Positions 17,018-25,444 of a DNA stretch of 64,000 bases are shown in pieces; the stretch's first letter is position 1; each line of letters starts with the position of its first letter. Made by a program: the position numbers and the translations under genes. The stretch is from Streptomyces massasporeus (GTDB lineage Bacteria > Actinomycetota > Actinomycetes > Streptomycetales > Streptomycetaceae). The stretch is taken from the NCBI RefSeq assembly GCF_014648995.1, contig NZ_BMSE01000014.1, positions 62,001 to 126,000 of the forward strand. The letters are read 5' to 3'. The notes beneath the pieces are model-generated. The model saw only the letters and a program-made list of their open reading frames with translations. It was not told the DNA's origin and ran no database searches.

Positions 17018-18196
17018 CTACGGCCTGCCGTAGGCCGCCACCATGATCTTCTCGGCGGTCCGGTTCATGTCCTGGCCCTTGGCGTCGGTGGAGTTGACGC
17101 TGTAGACGAGGGTGCGCGAGCCGTTGCGGGTGGAGGCGATGGCGGCGTTGTACCCCCAGCGTCCGCCCGTCTTGCCCCAGACCTCGCGCCCGCCCAGCAC
17201 CTTCATGGACAGTCCGACGGAGTAGGCGGCCGGCTTCCCGGTCCTGAAGTCGGTCACCTCGGGCAGCGTGAACATCTCCTCCAGCAGTGGCCCCCGCACG
17301 ATCCGCCCCCGGAACAGGGCGCGGGTGAACGTCTCCAGGTCCGCGGTGGTCGAGACGATGTCCCCGGCCGCCCAGCCGTCCGTCGTCCCCCACACGGCGA
17401 CGTCCCGCAGGCCCGTCGTGCCGTCGTCGAGCCGCATCGTCTGGTAGCCGTGGTTGTGCGGCCCGGTGATGCGCGGGTTCGCCCCCGGGAAGGAGGTGTC
17501 CCGCAGCCGCAGCGGCCCGAGCACCCGCCGGGCGACCTGACGCTCGTAGGAGTCGTGGGTGACGCGCTCGATGAGCAGACCGGCGACGGTGTAGCCGATG
17601 TTGAGGTAATGCTGCCGCTCACCCGGCGCGAACTCGGGCGTCTTCGACGTCGCCGAGCGGACCATGTCCCGGGGGTCGTACACCCGGAAGCGGTTGCCGT
17701 ACGCCTCCTCGACGGTGGTGCCGGGGAAGTCCGGGGCGGGGATGCCGTGCGTGTGGTCGAGGAGCTGCCGGACGGTGACGCCCTTGTACGCCGCCGGGAT
17801 CAGGTCCGGCAGATAGGAGCGGGCGCTGCGGTCCAGGTCCAGGCGTCCCTCCTCGGCCAGTTGCAGGGCGACCGCGGCGGTGAAGACCTTGGTGACGGAC
17901 CCGGCGCGGAACCGGGCGGCGGGATCTGCGGGCCGGCCGCTCCGCAGGTCGTGGACGCCCGAACTGCCGTGCCAGGTACCCTTCTTGCCGCCGACCCGCA
18001 CGAGAGCGGCGGTGGCGTCGGCGCCGGGGAGGCCTGCGATGGCGGCTTCGAGGGCGGCGTTCGGGGACTGCCCGGTGGTGGAGGGCGCGGCCGGCGGCGC
18101 GGCCGGGGCGGAGGCGGCGGCCGGGAGCACGGACGGCCCCGCGGTGATGCCCGCGACGAGCAGGGCGGCGGTCAGCAGGCCGGTACGGGTCTTCAT
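17018..18196 (-). CDS. Secreted serine hydrolase of the class C beta-lactamase / DD-peptidase family
   Basis: 392 residues with a Sec-type signal peptide (MKTRTGLLTAALLVAGITAG, cleavage near AAASA). The three catalytic motifs are present: S-x-x-K at Ser100-Val-Thr-Lys103, Y-x-N at Tyr197-Leu-Asn199, and KTG in WGKTGGRWGY. This combination is shared by D-alanyl-D-alanine carboxypeptidases, class C beta-lactamases and esterases. Length favours an R61-like peptidase. It follows a two-component pair on the same strand (96-bp gap) and may respond to it, for example in cell-wall stress. That link is inferred from position only. Confidence 0.9.
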   Translation of the reverse strand: MKTRTGLLTAALLVAGITAGPSVLPAAASAPAAPPAAPSTTGQSPNAALEAAIAGLPGADATAALVRVGGKKGTWHGSSGVHDLRSGRPADPAARFRAGSVTKVFTAAVALQLAEEGRLDLDRSARSYLPDLIPAAYKGVTVRQLLDHTHGIPAPDFPGTTVEEAYGNRFRVYDPRDMVRSATSKTPEFAPGERQHYLNIGYTVAGLLIERVTHDSYERQVARRVLGPLRLRDTSFPGANPRITGPHNHGYQTMRLDDGTTGLRDVAVWGTTDGWAAGDIVSTTADLETFTRALFRGRIVRGPLLEEMFTLPEVTDFRTGKPAAYSVGLSMKVLGGREVWGKTGGRWGYNAAIASTRNGSRTLVYSVNSTDAKGQDMNRTAEKIMVAAYGRP

Positions 18197-18292
18197 GACG
18201 AACTCCGGTGATAAGGAGGGGCGTTGGGTGACGTCCTCATCCTCCGGAGCCGCGCCGCCGTGCGGATCGCCCTCGCCGGTGGTCCTGCGGGG

Positions 18293-19003
18293 TCACTTCC
18301 TCGCCGACGCGGGGGAGGGGCCGGCCCGGTCCGCTCCCCCGGGCGGGGGACCTCCGGCGGCGACGAGTCCGGTCTCGTAGGCGCAGATCACGGCCTGGAT
18401 CCGGTCCCTGAGGCCCAGCTTGGCGAGCACGTTGCCGACATGCGTCTTGACGGTGTGATCGCTGACCACCAGCTCGGCGGCGATCTCGGCGTTCGACAGG
18501 CCCCGCGCGAGCAGCAGCAGCGTCTCGCGCTCCCGGGCGGTCAGGACGTCCAGCCGGGGATCGGGCCGGCGGGACCGGGCGGCGGGGCGGGTGTACTGCT
18601 CCACCAGACGCCGGGCGACGGAGGGGGCGAGCAGCGAGTCGCCCCGGGCGACGACCCGCACGGCGTGCACGAGGTCGTCCCGGCGGACGTCCTTGAGCAG
18701 GAAGCCGCTCGCGCCCGCGTGCAGCGCCTCGTACACGTACTCGTCGGAGTCGAAGGTCGTCAGCATCACCGTCCGGCAGTCGCCCGCGGAGCTGATCGCC
18801 CGGCAGGCCTCGATGCCGTCCACGCGGGGCATCCGGATGTCGAGCAGCGCCACATCGGGCGCGTGCCGCCGCACCGCCTCGACGGCCTCGCCGCCGTCAC
18901 CCGCCTCGGCGACGACCTCGATGTCCGGCTGCACGTCCAGGATCATCGCGAAGCCGCTGCGCACGAGTTCCTGGTCGTCGGCGACCACGACCCGGATCGT
19001 CAC
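18293..19003 (-). CDS. NarL-type response regulator (second system)
   Basis: 236 residues. Receiver domain with ADDQ, phospho-acceptor Asp55 (VALLDIRMPR), LTTFD and FLLKDV; LuxR-type helix-turn-helix LTARERETLLLLARGLSNAE and SDHTVKTHVGNVLAKLGL. The C-terminal 20 residues are a Pro/Gly/Ala-rich tail. Its start overlaps the kinase stop (ATGA, 19000-19003). It resembles the first system in architecture but not in detail, so the two pairs are separate paralogues rather than a recent duplication. Confidence 0.94.
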   Translation of the reverse strand: MTIRVVVADDQELVRSGFAMILDVQPDIEVVAEAGDGGEAVEAVRRHAPDVALLDIRMPRVDGIEACRAISSAGDCRTVMLTTFDSDEYVYEALHAGASGFLLKDVRRDDLVHAVRVVARGDSLLAPSVARRLVEQYTRPAARSRRPDPRLDVLTARERETLLLLARGLSNAEIAAELVVSDHTVKTHVGNVLAKLGLRDRIQAVICAYETGLVAAGGPPPGGADRAGPSPASARK

Positions 19004-20172
19004 GCCCTCACCTCCGCCGCCGCGGGGAGGGGAATCCGCACCCGCACCTCGAACCCGCGCCCGCCAGCGCCCGGCCCGGCGACCGCGCCGCCCCCGTGGG
19101 CCGCGGCCCGCTCCCGGATCCCGACGAGCCCGTGCCCGCCCCGACGGGGCACGGCGTGCGACCCCCGCCCGTCATCGCTCACGGTGACCTCCAACTCGAC
19201 TGCTGTGTACGTCACGTGAACCCGCACAGTCTGTGCGTCCGCATGCTTGAGGGTATTGGTCAGGGCCTCCTGCACCACCCGGAAGACGGTGGCCCCCACG
19301 CCCTCGGGGACGGGCCGGACGTCCCCCACGGCCCGGTACGTCACGTCGAGCCCGCTCCCGCGCACCCGGTCGAGCAGTCCGGGCAGTGCGGCGAGCCCTG
19401 GCTGCGGCTCGCGCGGGGCCGTGCCGTCGCTCGCGGCGCCGTCGTCCCGCAACACCCCCAGCATGTGCCGGAGCTGCGCCATGGCGTCCCGGCCGGCCGC
19501 GGAGATGGCGTCGAAGGCCGCCTCGGCCCGCTCGGGCGCGGCACGCACCGCCACCGGTCCGGCCTCGGCCTGCACGATCATCAGGCTGACGGCGTGGGAG
19601 AGGATGTCGTGCATCTCCCGCGCGATCCGGGCCCGTTCGCGCGCCGCGGCCTGCTCGGCCTCGACGCGGTGGGCCCGCTGCCGGGCGTCGGTGAGCCGCC
19701 CGAACACGTAGGCGGCGGCGAACACGAAGAGGGAGAAGGTCAGTTCGCGCGCCGACCGGGTGTTGAGCCACACTCCCACCGGCACGGCGACCAGCAGCAC
19801 CAGCCCGGTGACGAGCCGTTCGCGCGCGGCCGACAGCGCGGCGACGGTGTAGACGACGACCAGCCCGGTGTACGGCAGCGGCTGTCCGGGCCCGTCGACG
19901 GTCAGCCGGTACAGCAGGTTCGCGGCCAGCACCGCGAACAGCACGGCGACGGGAGCGTGCCTGCGCCAGACCAGCGGCAGCACGGTGAGCGTGCTCATCC
20001 CGTACGCGGCCCAGGTCGCCGGCGGCAGCCCGGGTGCGCGCGGCACCAGGAACGGCATGGTCATGGCGCTCTGGACGAGCAGAGCGACGCCGATGTCGGC
20101 CAGGAGCGGATGGTTCGCCGCGAGCACCCGCCCCCGCTCGAACCACCCGCGCAGTTCCCCGCGTATGCCCAT
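19000..20172 (-). CDS. NarL-type sensor histidine kinase (second system)
   Basis: 390 residues. An N-terminal membrane domain with about five helices (residues 25-160), a short coiled coil, and a HisKA_3 segment with His188 (ARIAREMHDILSHAVSLMI). The ATPase domain has FRVVQEALTNTLKHA and GGHGLVGIRERAAAHGG. The motif REMHDILSHAVSLMIVQAEA marks the large actinobacterial family of orphan-signal kinases. It is upstream of its response regulator and the secreted serine hydrolase on the same strand. Confidence 0.94.
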   Translation of the reverse strand: MGIRGELRGWFERGRVLAANHPLLADIGVALLVQSAMTMPFLVPRAPGLPPATWAAYGMSTLTVLPLVWRRHAPVAVLFAVLAANLLYRLTVDGPGQPLPYTGLVVVYTVAALSAARERLVTGLVLLVAVPVGVWLNTRSARELTFSLFVFAAAYVFGRLTDARQRAHRVEAEQAAARERARIAREMHDILSHAVSLMIVQAEAGPVAVRAAPERAEAAFDAISAAGRDAMAQLRHMLGVLRDDGAASDGTAPREPQPGLAALPGLLDRVRGSGLDVTYRAVGDVRPVPEGVGATVFRVVQEALTNTLKHADAQTVRVHVTYTAVELEVTVSDDGRGSHAVPRRGGHGLVGIRERAAAHGGGAVAGPGAGGRGFEVRVRIPLPAAAEVRA

Positions 20173-20234
20173 GGCGACGAACGCCCCCCGTCTCGTGCGG
20201 CCCGATTGCCGAAACGGTAACGGGGCCGGCCGAC

Positions 20235-20555
20235 TCAGGCGCCGGGTGCGCGGAAGGAGACCTGCCGGCGGGCGGCCTCGTCGATCTCGTCGAGGGTGAG
20301 CAAGGGGGTGGCCCGGGTCTGCAGGGCGCCGCTGGCCTTGACGGTGAGACTGGCGGCGGCCATGGAGACGCTGTCGGGGAGCTCGACGATCATGACGAGG
20401 TCGTCCGCCCCGAAGGCGAAGTACATGGCCTCGACCCGCCCGCCGAGCCCGGAGACGACCTGCTCGACGGCGGCCCGCCGCCCACTCGCGCCTTCGCTGA
20501 GCAGCCCCTTGGTGCCGTCGGGTGTGTAGGAGGCCTGGATGAGGAACTTGGGCAT
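20235..20555 (-). CDS. GYD-domain protein
   Basis: 106 residues. The start MPKFLIQASYTPDGTKGLL and the middle segment EAMYFAFGADDLVMIVELPD match the small GYD (alpha/beta ferredoxin-like) family, whose biochemical role is unknown. It ends 62 bp before the second histidine kinase on the same strand, so co-transcription is possible, and is divergent from the LysR gene at 20701. Confidence 0.85.
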   Translation of the reverse strand: MPKFLIQASYTPDGTKGLLSEGASGRRAAVEQVVSGLGGRVEAMYFAFGADDLVMIVELPDSVSMAAASLTVKASGALQTRATPLLTLDEIDEAARRQVSFRAPGA

Positions 20556-20700
20556 GCGGCAGGCCTTCCCGAGGCGGTCCCGGCGGTCACGCGGGGACGG
20601 CCGTATTCACTCGTTGGCGCACGCGAACCACCTCTCCTTCGACGTCTCCGTCCCTGGGCGTCGGCCGGATGGTGCGGCCGCAGCGGCTAGGGTGAACGCC

Positions 20701-21612
20701 GTGGAGCTCCTGCACCTGCGCTACTTCCTCGCCGTCGCCCAAGAGCTGAACTTCTCCACCGCGGCCCGCAAACTGCACATGGCGGCCTCCCCGTTGAGCC
20801 GGCGGATCAAGGACCTCGAGAACGAGGTCGGGCACCGGCTGTTCGACCGGGACACCCACCACGTGCGCCTCACCCCGGCCGGCAACGCGCTGGTGCCGAT
20901 CGCGCGCGGGGTGCTGGAGCAGGTCGACTCCATCCGGTGGCGGCTGGACGAGACGGCCCGGCCGCGGCGGACCACCCTGCTGCTCGGCGTTCCCAGTGGC
21001 GTCCATCCCGACCTGCGGGAACGGATGGACGCCCTCGCCGAGCGGGTCGGCGACCGGTTCGAGATCAAACGCTGGCCCGGCGGCACCGACCGGCTCGTCG
21101 ACGCGGTGTGCGACGGCAGGCTGGCGCTGACCCTGGCCCGGCTCCCGGCCGGCGGCGACCCGGCGCTGGAGCAGATGCCGGTGATGTCGGAGCGGCTCGG
21201 CGCGGTCGTGCCCCGGGACCGGTTCGCTGGACGCGAGTCCGTCGCCCTCGCGGAACTGGCCGAGCTCGCCTACGCGGGCTCCCCGACGGCCGTGACCAAC
21301 GCCTACTTCCGCGGCCTCGACCAGCAGCTCGCCGAACTCGGCATCAAGAAGCGGGTCCAGCTGGGCAGCGCCACCTTCGACGGGGTCTCCGAAATAGTCT
21401 CCAGCGGTCTGGCGTTCTCCATTTCCATGCTGGATTCCAGAAGTCCGGTGCAGAATTACCGTCTCGACAATGTCGTCGTCCTGCCCTTCTCCGACTTCCA
21501 CCCCCGTCTGGAGACCGGTCTAATCTGGCGCAAGGACCGGGCGCACGGCGGTGACCTGGAAGAAGTCGTGGCAGCGGCCCGCGAAGTGTTCGCCGAACCG
21601 CTCCACTCATAA
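20701..21612 (+). CDS. LysR-family regulator of the adjacent catabolic operon
   Basis: 303 residues. Start chosen at GTG 20701 (protein begins MELLHLRYFLAVAQELNF), with AGGG 8 nt upstream; GTG at 20692 is the alternative. Helix-turn-helix at residues about 18-37 (FSTAARKLHMAASPLSRRIK), then the long linker helix and an effector domain. A 17-bp terminator hairpin follows, then a five-gene operon for acyl-CoA/keto-acid breakdown in the same orientation. The regulator is the obvious candidate to control that operon. Confidence 0.92.
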   Translation: MELLHLRYFLAVAQELNFSTAARKLHMAASPLSRRIKDLENEVGHRLFDRDTHHVRLTPAGNALVPIARGVLEQVDSIRWRLDETARPRRTTLLLGVPSGVHPDLRERMDALAERVGDRFEIKRWPGGTDRLVDAVCDGRLALTLARLPAGGDPALEQMPVMSERLGAVVPRDRFAGRESVALAELAELAYAGSPTAVTNAYFRGLDQQLAELGIKKRVQLGSATFDGVSEIVSSGLAFSISMLDSRSPVQNYRLDNVVVLPFSDFHPRLETGLIWRKDRAHGGDLEEVVAAAREVFAEPLHS

Positions 21613-21629
21613 TCACCTGAAAATCTTCA

Positions 21630-21668
21630 CGAAAAGCGGTATGACCACTGCGGTCATACCGCTTTTCG
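21630..21668 (+). terminator. Perfect 17-bp hairpin terminator after the LysR gene
   Basis: Positions 21630-21646 pair without mismatch with 21652-21668 around a 5-nt loop; the stem ends in AAAAG/CTTTT and is followed by a T-rich tail. It separates the LysR gene from the catabolic operon. The AT-richer base suggests it can act on both strands. Confidence 0.85.
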
Positions 21669-21776
21669 TTATTCGGTCATTCCATCAGGCCTCATTTGCT
21701 TTCGTTCTCCGTGTGCATCGCGCTAACTTAGTTGTCAGATACACACACATGGCGAACCGAGGAGTGAAGAAAACCG

Positions 21777-22946
21777 ATGACGGACATCACCGACACCGTC
21801 GCCGGCCCGCTGGAGGGCGTCCGCGTGATCGACCTCTCGACCGTGGTGATGGGCCCCTACGCCGCCCAGATCCTCGGCGACCTGGGCGCCGACGTGATCA
21901 AGATCGAGTCGCCGTCCGACACCGTGCGCACCGGCCACTACCGCACGACCCCGGGCATGACCCCGCTGAACCTCAACGTCAACCGCAACAAGCGCAGCGT
22001 GTCCCTCAACCTCAAGGACGACACCGACCGCGAGCGCGCCCTGCGGCTGATCGACACCGCGGACGTGCTGATCACCAACATGCGCCCCGGCGCCCTGCAC
22101 CGCCTCGGCCTCTCCCACGACGACATCGCCGCCCGCAACCCCGGCCTCGTCTACGCCCACGCCCAGGGCTTCCGCAGCGACTCGGACCGGGCCGGCAACG
22201 CCGCCTACGACGAGACCGTGCAGGCCGCCTCCGGCCTGGTCGACATCGCCGACCGGGCGCTCGGCGAGCCCGTCTACCTGCCGACCATCATCGGCGACAA
22301 GGTCTCCTCCCTGACCATCGCCTACAGCGTGCTGGCAGCCCTGCTGCACCGGAACAAGACCGGCCAGGGCCAGCTCGTCGAGATCCCGATGACGGACACC
22401 CTGATCGCCTTCAACCTGGTCGAGCACCTCGCGGGCCACACCCACGTGCCCGAGACCGGCCCCACCGGCTTCGCGCTGTCCATGCTGAAGGGCCACAAGG
22501 CGGTGCGCACCAAGGACGGCCTGGCCTGCGTCATGCCGTACAACCCGCAGAACTACCGGGACTTCCTCACCGCCGCCGGACGCCCGGACCTCGCCGAGGA
22601 CCCGCGGGTCAACGGCGACGCCATCGACAGCGCCGACCACGAGGACCTGGCCGCGCTCCTGGAGACGTGCGCCCCGGCCCTCACCACCGAGGAGTGGGCG
22701 GAGGTGTGCGCCAAGCACAGCATCCCGATGGCGCCCGTGCTGGAGCTCGACCGCGCGCACGACGACCCCTACGTCCGCGACGGCCACCTGCTCGACACCG
22801 TCGAGCACCCGACCGAGGGCACGGTCCGCACCATCGGCATCCCGCTGCGCTTCTCCGCCACCCCCGGCTCGATCCGCCGCCTCGCACCGGTCGCGGGCCA
22901 GGACACCGAGGACGTCCTCGCCGAACTCGACGCCACCGCCCGCTGA
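21777..22946 (+). CDS. Class III CoA-transferase (CaiB/BaiF family)
   Basis: 389 residues, normal family length. N-terminal LEGVRVIDLSTVVMGPYAAQ and LGDLGADVIKIESP define the family; the catalytic Asp is probably Asp145 in AAYDETVQAASGLV, equivalent to the Asp that forms the enzyme anhydride in formyl-CoA transferase. It moves CoA between carboxylic acids and so would activate the pathway substrate. ATG at 21777 follows GAGGAGTGA. First gene of a five-gene operon; the next starts 19 nt after its stop. Confidence 0.92.
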   Translation: MTDITDTVAGPLEGVRVIDLSTVVMGPYAAQILGDLGADVIKIESPSDTVRTGHYRTTPGMTPLNLNVNRNKRSVSLNLKDDTDRERALRLIDTADVLITNMRPGALHRLGLSHDDIAARNPGLVYAHAQGFRSDSDRAGNAAYDETVQAASGLVDIADRALGEPVYLPTIIGDKVSSLTIAYSVLAALLHRNKTGQGQLVEIPMTDTLIAFNLVEHLAGHTHVPETGPTGFALSMLKGHKAVRTKDGLACVMPYNPQNYRDFLTAAGRPDLAEDPRVNGDAIDSADHEDLAALLETCAPALTTEEWAEVCAKHSIPMAPVLELDRAHDDPYVRDGHLLDTVEHPTEGTVRTIGIPLRFSATPGSIRRLAPVAGQDTEDVLAELDATAR

Positions 22947-22965
22947 TTGCCACAGGAGGACAGTC

Positions 22966-23742
22966 ATGAGCACCCCCACACCTCCCGTCGTGCGCACCGA
23001 ACGCATCGGCTCCGCCCTGCTGATCACCCTCGACCGGCCCGAGGCCCGCAACGCCGTGAACGCGGCGACCGCCACCGCCCTGGCCGCCGCACTCGACGCA
23101 CTGGAGGCCGACCCCACGCTGCGGGCCGGCGTCCTGACCGGCGAGGGCGGCACGTTCAGTGCCGGCATGGACCTCAAGGCCGCCCTGCGCGGTGAATCGC
23201 CCGAGGTCGAGGGCCGCGGCTTCGGCGGCCTGACGGAGGCCCGGCCGGACAAGCCCCTCATCGCCGCCGTGGAGGGCTTCGCCATGGGCGGCGGCTTCGA
23301 ACTGGCCCTGGCCTGCGACCTGATCGTCGCCGCCGAGGACGCCCGGTTCGGCCTCCCCGAGGTCAAGCGCGGCCTGATCGCCGCGGGCGGCGGTGTGATC
23401 CGGCTGCCCCAGCGCATCCCGCACCACCTCGCGATGGAACTGCTGCTCACCGGCGAGCCCGTCGACGGCCGCCGGGCCGGCGAACTGGGCCTGGCCAACC
23501 GGGTCACCGCCACGGGGCAGGCCGTCGCCGAGGCGCTCCGGCTGGCCGAACGGGTCGCGGAGAACGCCCCGCTCGCGCTGGCGGCCGTCAAGCGCGTCGT
23601 CCGCGCCGCCGGCGGAGCGTCCGACGAGGAGGCCTTCGCGTTCCAACGCGAGGAGATGAAGACCCTGATGGCCTCGGACGACGTCCGCGAGGGCATGACC
23701 GCCTTCGCCGAGCGCCGCCCGGCGCGGTGGACGGGGCGGTGA
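22966..23742 (+). CDS. Enoyl-CoA hydratase/isomerase (crotonase family)
   Basis: 258 residues. The crotonase fold is clear: LLITLDRPEARNAVN near residues 19-33, the first oxyanion-hole segment GGTFSAGMDLKA, the second AVEGFAMGGGFELALACD, and ARFGLPEVKRGL. A glutamate pair typical of hydratases is partly retained (GLPEVKRG) while the other position carries Gly/Ala, so hydratase versus isomerase is open. A GGAGGA site precedes ATG 22966. It sits between the CoA-transferase and a decarboxylase-like gene. Confidence 0.92.
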   Translation: MSTPTPPVVRTERIGSALLITLDRPEARNAVNAATATALAAALDALEADPTLRAGVLTGEGGTFSAGMDLKAALRGESPEVEGRGFGGLTEARPDKPLIAAVEGFAMGGGFELALACDLIVAAEDARFGLPEVKRGLIAAGGGVIRLPQRIPHHLAMELLLTGEPVDGRRAGELGLANRVTATGQAVAEALRLAERVAENAPLALAAVKRVVRAAGGASDEEAFAFQREEMKTLMASDDVREGMTAFAERRPARWTGR

Positions 23743-23749
23743 GTCGGGC

Positions 23750-24496
23750 ATGAGGACCGAGGACGTACGACAGCACCTCACCACCCCGCTCACCAGCCCG
23801 GCGTTCGCGCCGACGGTCCCGAGGTTCACGGACCGCGAGTACCTCAACGTCGTCTACCGCACCGACCCCGAGGCGCTGCGGGCCGTCGTCCCCGAACCGC
23901 TGCGGGTCGAGGAGCCGCTGGTCCGGTTCGAGGTCATGAAGATGGGCGACGTCAGCGGCTACGGCCCCTACACCGAGGCCGGCCAGGCGATCCAGGTCGG
24001 CTTCGAGGGGGAGCGGGGCGAGTACCTGCACGCGATGTACCTCGACAACTTCCCGGCGACCGCCTCCGGCCGCGAGGTCGCCGCCTACCCGAAGGTCATG
24101 GGCTCCCCGGCGCTGTACGCCGACTCCGGCGCGCTCGTCGGCACCCTCGAGCACGGCAGCCTGCGGGTCGCCACCGCGACCATGGGCTACAAGCACCACG
24201 AGCTGGACCGGCGCGAGGCCGAGGAACAGATCGGCGTGCCGACGTACATGCTCAAGACGATCCCCGGCTACGACGGCATGCCGCGTGTGCAGGAACTCGT
24301 CCGCACCCGCATCACCGACCTCACCGTCAAGGAGGCCTGGACCGGCCCCGCCCGGCTCCAGCTGTTCCAGCACGTGCTGGCCCCGCTGGCCGACCTGCCG
24401 GTGCTGGAGGTCGTCTCCGCCAGCCACATCCTCACCGACCTGACGCTGTCGGGCGTCGAGCCGGTCCACGACTACCTGAAGGGGGTCGCGTCATGA
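23750..24496 (+). CDS. Acetoacetate decarboxylase-like protein
   Basis: 248 residues, the usual size. Lys115 in GREVAAYPKVMGSP is at the position of the Schiff-base lysine of clostridial acetoacetate decarboxylase, and the preceding Glu-rich context (YLHAMYLDNFPATASGREV) also fits. The enzyme would decarboxylate a beta-keto acid to a ketone. Its 3' end overlaps the next start by four bases (ATGA). Pairing with a free-acid-type hydroxyacyl dehydrogenase suggests a step that turns a 3-hydroxy acid into a methyl ketone; this is inference. Confidence 0.9.
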   Translation: MRTEDVRQHLTTPLTSPAFAPTVPRFTDREYLNVVYRTDPEALRAVVPEPLRVEEPLVRFEVMKMGDVSGYGPYTEAGQAIQVGFEGERGEYLHAMYLDNFPATASGREVAAYPKVMGSPALYADSGALVGTLEHGSLRVATATMGYKHHELDRREAEEQIGVPTYMLKTIPGYDGMPRVQELVRTRITDLTVKEAWTGPARLQLFQHVLAPLADLPVLEVVSASHILTDLTLSGVEPVHDYLKGVAS

Positions 24497-25443
24497 CCCG
24501 CCCCTTCCGTGCGGCCGCCGTCATCGGCGCCGGGACCATCGGACTGTCCTGGACGGCCCTGTTCGCCGCGCACGGCCTGACCGTCCGGGTCAGCGACCCG
24601 CGTGAGGACCTCGCCGAGGCCGTCACCGAGGCCCTGGAGCAGTACGCGCCGCACCTGGCCGCCCGGGGCCTGGACGTGACCGCTCTCGCCGACCGCGTGC
24701 ACATCGCCGCCGACGTCACCGAGGCCGTCCGGGACGCGGACGTCGTCCAGGAGAACGGCCCCGAACGGGCCGAGTTCAAGAAGGACCTGTTCGCGACCCT
24801 CGCCCGCGAGGCCCCGGCCCACGCGCTGCTGCTCAGCTCGTCCTCGGCGATCCCGTCGACCGCGTTCACGGGGGAGCTGGCGGACGAGGACGCCGCCCGT
24901 GTCCTCATCGGCCACCCCTTCAACCCGCCGCACCTGGTCCCGCTGGTCGAGGTCGTGCCCGGCGAACGCACCGGCGAGGACGCCGTCCAGGCCGCGCTGG
25001 ACTTCTACACCTCGGTCGGCCGCACCCCGGTCGTCGAGCGCAAGGAGATCCCCGGCTTCGTCGGCAACCGCCTGCAGAACGCGCTCGCCCGCGAGGCGGT
25101 GTACCTCGTCGACCAGGGCGTGGTCACCCCCGAGGACCTCGACAAGGTCGTGACCAACTCGCTGGGCCTGCGCTGGGCCACGGTCGGGCCGTTCCTCGGC
25201 TCGCACCTGGGCGGCGGGCCGGGCGGATACCGGCACCTGGTCGCGCACATCGGGGCGTCGATGCAGCAGACGGGAGCGGGCGGCGGCACCCCGCCGCTGA
25301 CCGGGGAACGACAGGAACGGCTCATCGAAGCCGTCGAAAAGGCCTACGGCTCCTCCACGTACTCGGAACTCACCGAGACGCGCGACCGCAGGCAACTCGC
25401 TGTCCTGGCCGCCCTGGACAGCACCGAGAAGGAGGAGAACTGA
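24493..25443 (+). CDS. 3-hydroxyacyl-CoA dehydrogenase family, carnitine-dehydrogenase-like
   Basis: 316 residues. NAD-binding GAGTIG at residues 12-17 with an acidic residue after strand 2 (VRVSDPRED), the catalytic-region motif IGHPFNPPHLVPLVEVVPG, and GFVGNRLQNALAREAVYLVD in the C-terminal domain. Pro-Pro after HPFN and the wording of the C-terminal domain are closest to L-carnitine / L-gulonate dehydrogenase and lambda-crystallin, which act on free hydroxy acids, rather than to true FadB. The start overlaps the decarboxylase stop and the acyl-CoA dehydrogenase begins 1 nt after its stop codon. Confidence 0.88.
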   Translation: MTRPFRAAAVIGAGTIGLSWTALFAAHGLTVRVSDPREDLAEAVTEALEQYAPHLAARGLDVTALADRVHIAADVTEAVRDADVVQENGPERAEFKKDLFATLAREAPAHALLLSSSSAIPSTAFTGELADEDAARVLIGHPFNPPHLVPLVEVVPGERTGEDAVQAALDFYTSVGRTPVVERKEIPGFVGNRLQNALAREAVYLVDQGVVTPEDLDKVVTNSLGLRWATVGPFLGSHLGGGPGGYRHLVAHIGASMQQTGAGGGTPPLTGERQERLIEAVEKAYGSSTYSELTETRDRRQLAVLAALDSTEKEEN

Positions 25444-25444
25444 G

